Positions 1 through 7,288 of a stretch of 12,657 nucleotides of DNA are shown here, in pieces. Each line of letters opens with the position of its first letter. Position 1 is the first letter of the stretch. The notes beneath the pieces were generated by a model, which saw only the letters and a program-made list of their open reading frames with translations, had not been told where the DNA came from and did no database searches. This DNA comes from an uncultured Bacillota bacterium (lineage in GTDB: Bacteria; Bacillota; Clostridia; Oscillospirales; Oscillospiraceae), in the NCBI GenBank assembly GCA_937890735.1, contig CALACZ010000118.1, forward strand, positions 1 to 12,657, read 5' to 3'. The position numbers were made by a program, and so were the translations under genes.

Positions 1-97
1 TCGCCCACCAACGAGGATAACGCAGCCAGGCGTTGTTTTGCCCCGCGAAAAACCGTGTGTGCCCTTGTCAACTGATGCTATTCCGTGAGGTTTTCCT
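1..97. other. Upstream flank with no supported gene
   Basis: This is the sequence before ylmH. Two plus-strand frames stay open from the window edge, one to a TGA at 73-75 and one to a TGA at 86-88. Either could be the tail of an upstream gene, but neither tail (24 and 28 residues) has recognisable family features. I see no convincing sigma-A promoter here, so ylmH may be transcribed from further upstream. The ylmH ribosome binding site (TGAGG, 7 bases before the ATG) lies at the right end. Confidence 0.4.
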
Positions 98-883
98 ATG
101 GACATTCGCCAGACCATCGCGCACCTTGCGCAGGACAAAGACGAGCAGATGCTCCTCATCCGCGCTGCGGAGCGGCTCACCGCCGCGCGGCAGCGCAATA
201 TCCCCGCCGCCACGGCGTTTCTCGGCGCGCGGGAGCAGACGCTGCTCGCGCAGCTGTTCCCGCATGACCCGCCCGTGTTCTTCGGCGGCTGCGACGGCGC
301 GGAGCGCAAAGTCGCGGCGTTCCTGCCGGACTATCTGGACGAAGATTGGCTTCTTACCGACGACTCCCCCGTCGCCGCCGTGCGCGCAACGTTCTTTGAA
401 GAGGACACGCTCACGCACCGCGATTTTCTCGGCGCGCTGATGGGCGCGGGCATCAAGCGCGAGACCGTCGGCGATCTTTACGTCGCCCCGGGGCGCTGCG
501 ATTTTGTCGTGCTGCGGGAGCTGCGGGACTTTATTCTCCAAAATCTTCCCTCCGCCGGGCGCACGCGGCTCACGCTCGCGCCGCTGGACCTTGCAGAGCT
601 GTCCGCCCCCGCCGCCGCCGTCAAAACGCGGCACGATACGGTCAGCTCCCTCCGCTTTGACAGCGTGCTCGCCAGTGCGTTTCACCTTGCCCGCGGTAAA
701 GCCGCCGCGCTCATCGAATCCGGGCGCGCGGAGCTGGATCACACGCTGTGTCAAAAACCCGATAAACCCGTCGCCGAGGGCAGCGTCATCTCCGTCCGGG
801 GACTCGGTCGCGCGCGGCTCGACTCCGTAGACGGCACTACAAAGAAAGGCAGGATCGGCATCACCGTCAGCCGATTCATCTAA
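98..883 (+). CDS. ylmH: YlmH family S4-domain RNA-binding protein
   Basis: A 261-residue protein of the YlmH family, cytoplasmic RNA-binding proteins related to the S4 superfamily. In Bacillus, YlmH lies in the cell-division cluster and has been linked to ribosome-associated quality control on stalled 50S subunits. The N-terminal two thirds carry the family core around residues 105-127 (LTHRDFLGALMGAGIKRE, then GDL). The S4 RNA-binding fold occupies about residues 184-245, with the SLRFDSVLASAFHLARGKA helix pair and the later SVRGLGR strand. Length is normal for the family. The start is the ATG 7 bases after a TGAGG ribosome binding site. The next gene starts 4 bases after the stop, so the two are probably coupled. 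The usual neighbours sepF, ylmG and divIVA are not seen on the downstream side; envelope acylation genes follow instead. The family call is firm; the exact cellular role is known only by homology. Confidence 0.93.
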   Translation: MDIRQTIAHLAQDKDEQMLLIRAAERLTAARQRNIPAATAFLGAREQTLLAQLFPHDPPVFFGGCDGAERKVAAFLPDYLDEDWLLTDDSPVAAVRATFFEEDTLTHRDFLGALMGAGIKRETVGDLYVAPGRCDFVVLRELRDFILQNLPSAGRTRLTLAPLDLAELSAPAAAVKTRHDTVSSLRFDSVLASAFHLARGKAAALIESGRAELDHTLCQKPDKPVAEGSVISVRGLGRARLDSVDGTTKKGRIGITVSRFI

Positions 884-887
884 CGCT

Positions 888-1106
888 ATGAAACAGGAAA
901 AGATCGACCGCATCAACGAGCTTGCCCGCAAGGCAAAAGTCGAAACGCTCACCGACGAAGAGCTCGCCGAGCGCGATGCGCTGCGCCGCGAATACATCGA
1001 CAGCGTCAAGCAGTCCCTCCGCACGCACCTGGACAACACCTGGGTCGTGGACGAGCATGGCAACAAGCGCAAGCTCGCGCCCAAAGCCCCGGAGAAGAAA
1101 AGCTGA
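888..1106 (+). CDS. ynzC: DUF896 / YnzC family small protein
   Basis: A 72-residue highly charged protein matching the UPF0291/DUF896 (YnzC) family of Firmicutes. These are small cytoplasmic helical-hairpin proteins of unclear function. Visible hallmarks are the N-terminal IDRINELARKAK helix, the LTDEELAERDALRREYIDSVK helix and the VVDEHGNKRKL tail. Length is typical. No ribosome binding site is obvious before the ATG, which lies only 4 bases after the ylmH stop, so translation probably depends on coupling to ylmH. Its own stop overlaps the next start by one base (TGATG), which again suggests coupling. In Bacillus the family is found near lexA, so this location is different. The family is confident; the function is unknown. 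Confidence 0.9.
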   Translation: MKQEKIDRINELARKAKVETLTDEELAERDALRREYIDSVKQSLRTHLDNTWVVDEHGNKRKLAPKAPEKKS

Positions 1107-2485
1107 TGTCGCTCGTCAGTATTTCGTTCCTCTTTTTCCTGCTCCCGGCGGCGCTCGTCTGCTTTTACGCCGTCCCGGCGGAAAAAAACACCCTGCGCGG
1201 CGCGCTTTTGCTGGCATTCAGCCTGCTGTTCGTTTTTCTCGTGCAGCCGAAGGCGCTCGCCGCCGCGCTCGTCACCTGCGCCGTCTGCTATGTGTGCGGC
1301 GCGGGCAGTTCGTGCGCCAAAACGCAGGCGGCGCGGCGCGCGTGGTGCGTCTGCGGCATCGTTTTGACCGTCGGCGCGCTATGCTTCTATAAATACGCGG
1401 CGCTGCTCGCGTCCGTGTTTGGCGTGACCATCACGCCGCCCGGCGCGCCGGCGGGCGTGTCGTTTTTTACGTTCCTCGCCGTGTCGTATCTCGTCGATGT
1501 CGCGCGCGGCGCGTGCGCGGCGGAGCGAAACCCCGCCAGGCTCGCGCTGTATTTTACCGCCTTCCCCAAATTCCTGCAAGGGCCGCTCACGCGTTACAGC
1601 GCGCTGCAAACTGCCCTCTTCCCCGCCCGCCCCGGCTGGGACGCTGCGGCGCGCGGCGCGGAGCGCATCTGTGTGGGACTGGGCAAAAAGCTCCTGCTGG
1701 CAACGGCGGCACAGGGCGCGGCGGAAAAGCTGCTGGATACCGGCGTCATCTCCTGCCCCGCCGCGTGGCTCGGCGCGGCGTGCTACGCGCTGCAAATTTA
1801 CTTTGATTTTTCCGGCTATACCGACATGGCGATCGGGCTCGGCGCGCTGTTCGGGCTAAACCTGCCCGAAAATTTCAACTACCCCTACTGCGCGCAGTCC
1901 ATCACCGACTTCTGGCGGCGCTGGCATATGACGCTCTCGCAGTGGTTTCGGGATTATATCTACATCCCGCTCGGCGGCAGCCGCCGCGGCAAGCCGCGCC
2001 AGGTCCTGAACCTGCTCATCGTCTGGGCGCTCACGGGTCTGTGGCACGGCGCGAGCTGGAATTTTGCCCTCTGGGGGCTGTATTTCGCCGTTCTGCTCAT
2101 CGTGGAAAAGTTCGTGCTGGCAAAATTACTGAACCGCCTGCCCGCCTTTTTCCGCCATGTTTACGCGCTGTTTTTCATTCTGCTCGGCTGGGTGCTGTTC
2201 CGCACGGAGGATTTTTCGCGGCTCGCCGCCCTTCTGCGCACGCTCTTCACCGGCGCCGCCGCCGTGACCGCCGAACCGTTTGTGTTCGTCCTGCGGCAGT
2301 ACGGCATCGAGCTGCTGCTCGGCGCGTTTTTTTGCACGCCGCTCGGCAAGCGACTTTTGGAGACGCTCGACCGCACCCGCTTCGGGCGCGTGGTCAAATA
2401 CGTCCTGCTGCTTGCCATTTTCGCGCTGGCGTTGCTGGCGCTGGTCCGCAGCGGCGTGAACGCGTTCATCTATGCTCAATTCTAA
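1106..2485 (+). CDS. MBOAT family membrane O-acyltransferase (AlgI/DltB type)
   Basis: A 459-residue polytopic membrane protein of the MBOAT family, AlgI-like branch. Such proteins pass acyl (usually acetyl) groups across the membrane to extracellular polysaccharides. Motifs in order: hydrophobic N-terminal segments (residues 4-60), GVSFFTFLAVSYLVDVARG (117-135), FPKFLQGPLTRY (153-164), IYFDFSGYTDMAIGLGALFG (231-250), DFWRRWHMTLSQWFRDYIY (268-286) with conserved His274, and LTGLWHGASWNF (309-320) with the presumed catalytic His314. The C-terminus, FIYAQF, resembles the usual family ending. Length fits AlgI-like proteins. The start overlaps the ynzC stop by one base, and GGAG at 1091-1094 may be its ribosome binding site. 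The next gene is a DHHW/AlgJ-like partner, the standard pairing for this branch. The acceptor polymer cannot be read from the sequence. Confidence 0.93.
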   Translation: MSLVSISFLFFLLPAALVCFYAVPAEKNTLRGALLLAFSLLFVFLVQPKALAAALVTCAVCYVCGAGSSCAKTQAARRAWCVCGIVLTVGALCFYKYAALLASVFGVTITPPGAPAGVSFFTFLAVSYLVDVARGACAAERNPARLALYFTAFPKFLQGPLTRYSALQTALFPARPGWDAAARGAERICVGLGKKLLLATAAQGAAEKLLDTGVISCPAAWLGAACYALQIYFDFSGYTDMAIGLGALFGLNLPENFNYPYCAQSITDFWRRWHMTLSQWFRDYIYIPLGGSRRGKPRQVLNLLIVWALTGLWHGASWNFALWGLYFAVLLIVEKFVLAKLLNRLPAFFRHVYALFFILLGWVLFRTEDFSRLAALLRTLFTGAAAVTAEPFVFVLRQYGIELLLGAFFCTPLGKRLLETLDRTRFGRVVKYVLLLAIFALALLALVRSGVNAFIYAQF

Positions 2486-2501
2486 GGTAGGAGGGTCGCC
2501 G

Positions 2502-3659
2502 ATGAAACTCAAAAAAGCCTTCCTCGCCGTTCTCCTGCTGGCGCTGCTCGGCGGCGGCGTGGGAACGCTTGCGCGCTATCACAGCGCCTCCGGCTGGTCG
2601 CTGTACGAAAACCGCGCCCTCGCGGGCGCGCCGGACCTGACCGCGCAGTCCATCCTGTCCGGCAGCGCCGCATCCGACCTCGAGGACTGCCTACGCGACC
2701 ACTTCATCGGGCGCGACCGGCTGCTCAAGCTCTCCACGCGCCTGTCGCTGCTGCGCGCGCAGCCGGTGGTCAACGGCGTTGTGTCCGCCGAAACGGCGCT
2801 CCTGCCCGAGCCGCTGGGAAAAACCATCGACGAGGCGCAGCTGCAAGCCGACGCGCAGACCATCGCCGCGCGGCTGTCCGCCGTGCAGAACGCCGTCGAG
2901 GGCTACGGTGGCACGTTCCTCTATGTCCACGTCCCGGAGCAGCGCTCCGTCCTGCGTGACCGCTACCCGGACTGGATGACGGATGACGGCGCGTATCTGG
3001 ACGCGGCATCGTCCGCGCTCCTCGCCGCGCTGCAAGAGGCAAACGTCCCCGTGCTCGACCTGACGAGCGAGCTGACCGCGCGCGCGGACGAGCTTTATTT
3101 TTCGACCGACCATCATTTTAATCTCTACGGCGCAGATTTTGTTTATAGATCTGTCTGCGTGCAACCGGGCGTTCAAAAATGGGGCGTTTCGCACGTGAAA
3201 AACACCATTTTGGACGCAAAAAACCCGTTTTTGGGCACCTACGGACGCGAGCTTTTCGGGCAGTCGCGCCTGCACGAATCGCTTGCATTCTACACGCCTA
3301 CTATCCCCTATACACGCTTCGACAACGGCGCGCCGTCGGACGTTCCGCTCATCGACGTGGATGAAAATTCGCAGAAAACGGTTTTTTATGCAGCCTATAT
3401 GGGTGGCGACATCGGCGAGACCATCCTGAAAACCGACCGCCCGGAGCTGCCGAGCCTGCTCCTTGTGGGCGATTCGTTCACGAATCCCGTCGAAGCGCTC
3501 ATCTACCAGAGCTTTGACGAGACGCGCAGCCTCGACTTCCGGCACTACTCCGAAAAAACGCTCACGGAGTACCTGCAAGACTACCAGCCCGAGGTCGTGC
3601 TCGTCCTGCGCGACGACGTGAGCTGCCTGAAACTCACCGGCAACGGAAATTTGCAGTGA
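2502..3659 (+). CDS. DHHW / AlgJ-like SGNH acyltransferase partner protein
   Basis: A 385-residue membrane-anchored extracellular protein of the DHHW (AlgX/AlgJ-like) SGNH-hydrolase superfamily. It is expected to work with the MBOAT protein encoded just upstream to acylate a surface polysaccharide. Residues 4-23 form a signal anchor. Then come ENRALAGAPDL (36-46) and the region around RDHFIGRDRLLKL (65-77), both typical of the family N-terminus. TDHHFNLYGADF (202-213) carries the Asp/His motif. GDSFTNP (323-329) carries the probable nucleophilic Ser325. The third motif position is Phe rather than the namesake Trp (DHHF). The ATG at 2502 is chosen because AGGAGG lies 7 bases upstream. An earlier in-frame ATG at 2472 lies inside the MBOAT gene and lacks such a site. 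The gene ends about 45 bases before a strong terminator and is probably last in its transcript. Confidence 0.88.
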   Translation: MKLKKAFLAVLLLALLGGGVGTLARYHSASGWSLYENRALAGAPDLTAQSILSGSAASDLEDCLRDHFIGRDRLLKLSTRLSLLRAQPVVNGVVSAETALLPEPLGKTIDEAQLQADAQTIAARLSAVQNAVEGYGGTFLYVHVPEQRSVLRDRYPDWMTDDGAYLDAASSALLAALQEANVPVLDLTSELTARADELYFSTDHHFNLYGADFVYRSVCVQPGVQKWGVSHVKNTILDAKNPFLGTYGRELFGQSRLHESLAFYTPTIPYTRFDNGAPSDVPLIDVDENSQKTVFYAAYMGGDIGETILKTDRPELPSLLLVGDSFTNPVEALIYQSFDETRSLDFRHYSEKTLTEYLQDYQPEVVLVLRDDVSCLKLTGNGNLQ

Positions 3660-3702
3660 CCCAGCGCCTGTAAGGAAATTTTTCCGTCTGCATCAGCGCT
3701 GG

Positions 3703-3752
3703 AACGCAAAAAGCGACCTCCCGACCGCGGTCGGGAGGTCGCTTTTTGCGTT
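3703..3752. terminator. Bidirectional intrinsic terminator, perfect 50-bp palindrome
   Basis: Two 25-base arms are exactly complementary about the centre between 3727 and 3728. The GC core (GCGACCTCCCGAC / GTCGGGAGGTCGC) folds into a 13-bp stem with a CGCG loop. It is flanked by AAAAA on the left and TTTTT on the right, so each strand shows a GC hairpin followed by a U-tract. It serves the plus-strand acylation unit and the converging minus-strand hydrogenase operon. The stop codon of the trigger-factor-like gene (3751-3753) overlaps its right edge. Confidence 0.95.
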
Positions 3753-4716
3753 ATTCTTTGTTCGGCTGGGCGGGTTTTTCTGTCACTTCGGCGTGATCGC
3801 GGACGAAGTGGATGGCTTTTTTGAGGCGTGCGTTCTGGCGGACCGCCTGCTCAAATTCGTCGTTTACATAGGGCTTGAGCTGCTCCATCGTCATGCCGTT
3901 CTGGCGGCAGACGGCGGCGTACTCCTGCGCCAGCTCCTCCTCGGTCTCGCGCAGTCCCTCAAGCGCGGCGATGATCTCGGCAGTTTTCTGGATGCGCAGA
4001 CTCGTCTCCGCCTCGGGCTTTGCGTCGGCGCGAAGCCCGTCCATGGTGCTGCCGGTGAACTGGCAGTACTGCTCCAGCGTCAGCCCGCGCTGGGCGAGCT
4101 GCGCCTGCACGGTCTGGAGCTGCGCGTCCACTGCGGCGGAGAGCTCCGCGTCGGTCGGCGTGTAGCTGAGCGTTGCCGCCGCCTGGCGCATCAGGCGATC
4201 CTGAAGCTCCAGCTCCGCTCGCTCGTCATAAAATTCCTGCAAGCTCTGGCGCATTTTTTCGCGCATTTCGGTGTAGTTTTCGCACTGCCCGACCTCTTTT
4301 GCAAACGTATCGTCCAGCGCGTAGCTCATGCGCTCGTGAATTTCGTGGATGGTGCAGGCAAACTCGGCGTCCTTCCCCGCGAGCTCTGTTGCACGGTAGT
4401 CCTTGGGGAACGTCACGCGAACGGTAACCTGATCGCCCACGCTGTGCCCGATGAGCTGGTCCTCAAAGCCGGGGATGAACATCCCGCTGCCGAGCACAAG
4501 CGTCTGCCCCTGCGCCGTGCCGCCCTCAAACGGCACGCCGTCCACGCTCCCGGCGTAGTCGAGCACGACCTCGTCGCCGGACTGCGCGGCGCGATCCGTC
4601 ACCGGGCGCACGCGCGGCGTCTGCTGCTGAAGCCGCGTGAGCTGGCGATCGACCTCCTCGTCCGTGACGGTGAGCTTTTCCAGCGTGCCCTTGAGATTTT
4701 TATAGATCAGTTCCAA
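3751..4716 (-). CDS. Trigger-factor-like FKBP prolyl isomerase/chaperone lacking the ribosome-binding domain
   Basis: A 321-residue protein matching the middle and C-terminal parts of trigger factor. An FKBP-type peptidyl-prolyl isomerase domain lies at about residues 45-127 (SGDEVVLDYAGSVDGVPFEGG, FIPGFEDQLIG, VTFPKDYRATELAGKDAEF). An all-helical chaperone arm follows at about 130-310 (ALDDTFAKEVG, then helices rich in Gln/Glu/Ala). Ordinary trigger factors have about 430 residues and begin with a ribosome-docking domain of roughly 110 residues carrying the FRK-type signature. That domain is absent, and the preceding DNA encodes another gene, so this is not a recent frameshift. The start is a TTG at 4716, where GGAGAG lies upstream and the reading MELIYKNLKG is sensible. 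Longer in-frame extensions run into the neighbouring gene and are Arg/Ser-rich noise. It is last in the hydrogenase operon, 16 bases after the DUF3786 stop. It may be a dedicated foldase for operon products, which is inference. Confidence 0.88.
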   Translation of the reverse strand: MELIYKNLKGTLEKLTVTDEEVDRQLTRLQQQTPRVRPVTDRAAQSGDEVVLDYAGSVDGVPFEGGTAQGQTLVLGSGMFIPGFEDQLIGHSVGDQVTVRVTFPKDYRATELAGKDAEFACTIHEIHERMSYALDDTFAKEVGQCENYTEMREKMRQSLQEFYDERAELELQDRLMRQAAATLSYTPTDAELSAAVDAQLQTVQAQLAQRGLTLEQYCQFTGSTMDGLRADAKPEAETSLRIQKTAEIIAALEGLRETEEELAQEYAAVCRQNGMTMEQLKPYVNDEFEQAVRQNARLKKAIHFVRDHAEVTEKPAQPNKE

Positions 4717-4723
4717 AGCGGTC

Positions 4724-4732
4724 TCTCTCCTT
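4724..4732 (-). promoter_or_regulatory. Ribosome binding site fixing a TTG start
   Basis: On the minus strand AAGGAGAG follows directly after the DUF3786 stop codon and lies about 9 bases before the TTG at 4716. No ATG or GTG in that frame is placed as well, so this site decides the start of the truncated trigger-factor-like gene. Confidence 0.75.
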
Positions 4733-5353
4733 TTACATCTGCATCTTGATGGCGGTGATGAGCAGGTCGCCCGCCACCACGCGGTCCTCGGCGGCAAAGC
4801 CGGAGGCGAAATTGTCGGTGTAGAGGATCTGGCTGTTCGGCGGGAACTCGTCGTCCCCCGCCCAGACCATGATCTGCATCCGATAGCCCGGCAGGAGGGT
4901 AAATTCATACCCTGCGTCACCGTGCGAAAGGCGCGCCGCACCCAGTTTTTCGCACGCCGCTCGAAATGCCGCCACGCGCGTGCCGAACGAGAACGCCGCG
5001 CGGGTCAGGCACCGGCCGGTGTAGGGCTGGATGTACATCTCGCCCCACGGCATTTCGCGGAACGTGACGAAGTGATCAGACGGCTGCGCCGCGCTGCCCT
5101 CCAGCAGAAAGCGCAGCAAAAACGTCTGGCACGGCAGGCTGCCGAGCGCGAGCGCCCGGTCGCGGTCTGCCTCAATAGCGTATTCGGGCCAGTGCAGGCG
5201 GTAGGTCGTGCCGAGCAGGCACAGCGTGAACACGCCCGCCTGTTCGTCAAATTCCGCGCCGGTGCGGCGGGAGGCTTCGCCGGGGTCAAGCACGCGGTAG
5301 CGCGCCAGATAGTGCTCAAACGGCACTTGCTCTTTGTTGTTCTGAACTTCCAT
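4733..5353 (-). CDS. DUF3786 domain-containing protein
   Basis: A 206-residue soluble protein assigned to the DUF3786 family from its C-terminal pattern: a GDDEFPPNSQILYTDNF stretch (residues 166-182) followed by AAEDRVVAGDLLI (187-199). Other conserved-looking parts are LPCQTFLLRFLL (73-84) and FREMPWGEMYIQPYTGRC (98-115). It has no signal peptide and no membrane segment. Its few cysteines (C45, C75, C115, C134) do not form a classical iron-sulfur motif. The function is unknown. From memory, the family often occurs beside corrinoid and ASKHA-type activator genes of anaerobes, and that is the neighbour here. The start lies 3 bases after the RACo-like stop, with AGGAG overlapping that stop, so the two genes are translationally coupled. 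This supports a shared job, perhaps as an accessory or partner of the activator. Confidence 0.82.
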   Translation of the reverse strand: MEVQNNKEQVPFEHYLARYRVLDPGEASRRTGAEFDEQAGVFTLCLLGTTYRLHWPEYAIEADRDRALALGSLPCQTFLLRFLLEGSAAQPSDHFVTFREMPWGEMYIQPYTGRCLTRAAFSFGTRVAAFRAACEKLGAARLSHGDAGYEFTLLPGYRMQIMVWAGDDEFPPNSQILYTDNFASGFAAEDRVVAGDLLITAIKMQM

Positions 5354-5356
5354 CGC

Positions 5357-7279
5357 TCACTCCTGTACGCTCGACGGGAACAGCCCCGCGTCGGTATGTG
5401 GCAGGAAGCACGCCGCCACGAACTCGTCCATATACCCCGGATGGGTGGACAGCTCCAGGTACGTCATGCCCTGCGCCAGCTCGTGGATCTTCTCATTTGC
5501 CGCGTCAGAGAGCGTCATGGCATACGCGCCCGCGAGCGACGAGTTGCCGACATATTCAAACAGCGACCGGTCAATATCCGGCAGCATCCCGATGCGCACG
5601 GCGTTTTCCATGTTGATGCCCGAGCCGATGCCGCCCGCGACGTAGACGTGCTCGAGCACGCTCACATCCATATCGAGCGAGGCGAGCATCGTATGGATGG
5701 CGGAGAAGATGGCGGCCTTCGCGCGGATGAAGGACTCGATGTCCACCTCGGTGATGGCGATCTCGCGCCCGGTCTCGCTTTCCCCGGCGGTCGCCAGAAT
5801 GTAGCGCCCCATGCCGTGCGCGTCATGCGCCACGCGCGCGCCCTCGCGCACGAACTGCCCCTTGGCGGAGATGATCGACGTGCGGTACAGCTCCGCGATG
5901 ACGTCGATGATGCCAGAGCCGCACAGACCCACGGGCTTCTGCCCCGCGTCGCCCACGATCTTGAGCGTGGGGGTCATGGTCTCTTTGTCGATCTGCACGG
6001 CTTCGATCGCGCCGTCGGTTGCGCGCATACCGCAGGAAATGTCGCCGCCCTCAAAGGCAGGACCTGCCGAGCACGCGCAGGACATCATAAAGTCGCGGTT
6101 GCCGAACACAAGCTCGCCGTTCGTGCCAAGGTCGATAAACAGCGAAAATTCATCCTGATCCCAAAGCCCCGTGGTGAACGCGCCGGCGGTAATATCGCCG
6201 CCCACATACGAGCCGATGTTGGGCGCAAGGCGCACCTGCGCCGCCGCGTTCGCGGGCAGCTTCAGCTCCTGCGCCTGAAGACCATCCCAATGGAAGAACG
6301 TGGGGATGTAGGGCTCCATGCGCACGGGGTTCGCGTCCACGCCGAGGAGCAGATGGTTCATCGTGGTGTTCGACGCGATGCTCATGCGCAGGATGCGCCC
6401 GGCGGCTGTCCCGGCGGACTTGCACATCACGGCGATGAGCGGCAGGAGCGTTTCCTTTATGATCGCGTCCTGAAGGCGCGCCACGCCGCCCGGCTTCTGC
6501 TGCTCGACGATGCGGTTGATGACGTCTGCGCCGTAGCGGATCTGCCCGTTGCCGGCGGACGCTTTGGCTTTGATCTCGCCCGTTTTCAGATCCAGCAGCA
6601 CGCCCGTGACGGTCGTTGTGCCAATGTCGATGGCGCAGCCGTACATCGGCTGCGCATCCGTCGTCACGTCCAGCACGGTGAGTACGCCGTTTTCGGTCAG
6701 ACCCGCGGCAAATACATGGAAGTTCCCCTCACGCAGCGTGTGCGCGAGCTTTTTAACGGCGGGATAGCGCAGCTTGACCGTCTCATAGCCCTGCGCCTGA
6801 AGCGCGCGCGTCAGGCGCTCGGTGTCTGGCATGGTGTCGTCCAGCGTCGGCTCGTCCATCGTCAGCTCTGCCTGCACGAACGTATTTTCAAACGCGATGC
6901 CCGCCGCGCGGATCTTTTCCTCCAGCGCACGGAAAATTGCCAGCTCCTGCGGAGACGAAAGATCCGCCGTTTTCATGCGGCTCTGGTACGCGGACGCGAT
7001 GTCCGGCACCATCACCACCACATCGGACGCGACCTTGCTCGCGCAGCTCAGCCGCCAGCCCTCGGCGTATTCCTCCTCGGTGATGTGCTGAGTCCTGGGT
7101 CCGTCCACCGTGCCCTCCAGCAGCTTCACACGGCACTTGCCGCACGAGCCGTTGCCGGAGCACGGCGCGTCGATGGCGACGTTGGCGCTGCGCGCCACAT
7201 CCAGGAGCGTGGAATCGGGCGCGGCGGTGACGACGACCTCCGGCGCGTTATTTTCAAAGCGGAATGTGACCTGATGCAT
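5357..7279 (-). CDS. RACo-like reductive activator: [2Fe-2S] ferredoxin plus ASKHA ATPase (DUF4445)
   Basis: A 640-residue protein with the architecture of reductive activators of corrinoid proteins (RACo). These use ATP to drive one-electron reduction of inactive cob(II)amide to cob(I)amide in methyltransferase systems. The N-terminal ferredoxin domain has cysteines C40, C46, C49 and C79 (APCSGNGSCGKC, then LSCA), a C-x5-C-x2-C-x29-C set for [2Fe-2S]. A linker region follows (about 95-210). The ASKHA part carries phosphate motifs AIDIGTTTVTG (216-226) and FIDLGTNGEL (381-390), SCACSAGPAFEGGDISCGM (400-418) and the adenosine motif VYVAGGIGSGIN (546-557). Length matches the family. The start is taken as the ATG at 7279, since AAGAAAGG abuts an earlier ATG at 7288 with no spacing but lies 9 bases before this one; the longer form would add three residues. 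No corrinoid protein or methyltransferase is encoded nearby, so the target is unknown. Some ASKHA relatives may activate other metalloproteins. Confidence 0.9.
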   Translation of the reverse strand: MHQVTFRFENNAPEVVVTAAPDSTLLDVARSANVAIDAPCSGNGSCGKCRVKLLEGTVDGPRTQHITEEEYAEGWRLSCASKVASDVVVMVPDIASAYQSRMKTADLSSPQELAIFRALEEKIRAAGIAFENTFVQAELTMDEPTLDDTMPDTERLTRALQAQGYETVKLRYPAVKKLAHTLREGNFHVFAAGLTENGVLTVLDVTTDAQPMYGCAIDIGTTTVTGVLLDLKTGEIKAKASAGNGQIRYGADVINRIVEQQKPGGVARLQDAIIKETLLPLIAVMCKSAGTAAGRILRMSIASNTTMNHLLLGVDANPVRMEPYIPTFFHWDGLQAQELKLPANAAAQVRLAPNIGSYVGGDITAGAFTTGLWDQDEFSLFIDLGTNGELVFGNRDFMMSCACSAGPAFEGGDISCGMRATDGAIEAVQIDKETMTPTLKIVGDAGQKPVGLCGSGIIDVIAELYRTSIISAKGQFVREGARVAHDAHGMGRYILATAGESETGREIAITEVDIESFIRAKAAIFSAIHTMLASLDMDVSVLEHVYVAGGIGSGINMENAVRIGMLPDIDRSLFEYVGNSSLAGAYAMTLSDAANEKIHELAQGMTYLELSTHPGYMDEFVAACFLPHTDAGLFPSSVQE

Positions 7280-7288
7280 GGGGTTCAT

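Noticed and set aside
1..88. Tail of an upstream coding sequence
   Set aside because: Two frames are open at the window edge, but neither is long enough or distinctive enough to choose or name.
3110..3240. AT-richer patch within the DHHW gene as a sign of insertion or transfer
   Set aside because: The reading frame and family motifs run through it without a break, and the richer A/T use is explained by Phe, Lys, Asn and Tyr codons.
2691..3578. 295-residue minus-strand open frame opposite the DHHW gene
   Set aside because: It overlaps a motif-supported gene on the other strand, with no ribosome binding site or family features.
4717..4941. N-terminal extension of the trigger-factor-like gene as a source of the missing ribosome-binding domain
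   Set aside because: The extension is Arg/Ser/Pro-rich, overlaps the DUF3786 coding sequence and lacks the trigger-factor N-domain signature. The TTG at 4716 has a proper ribosome binding site.
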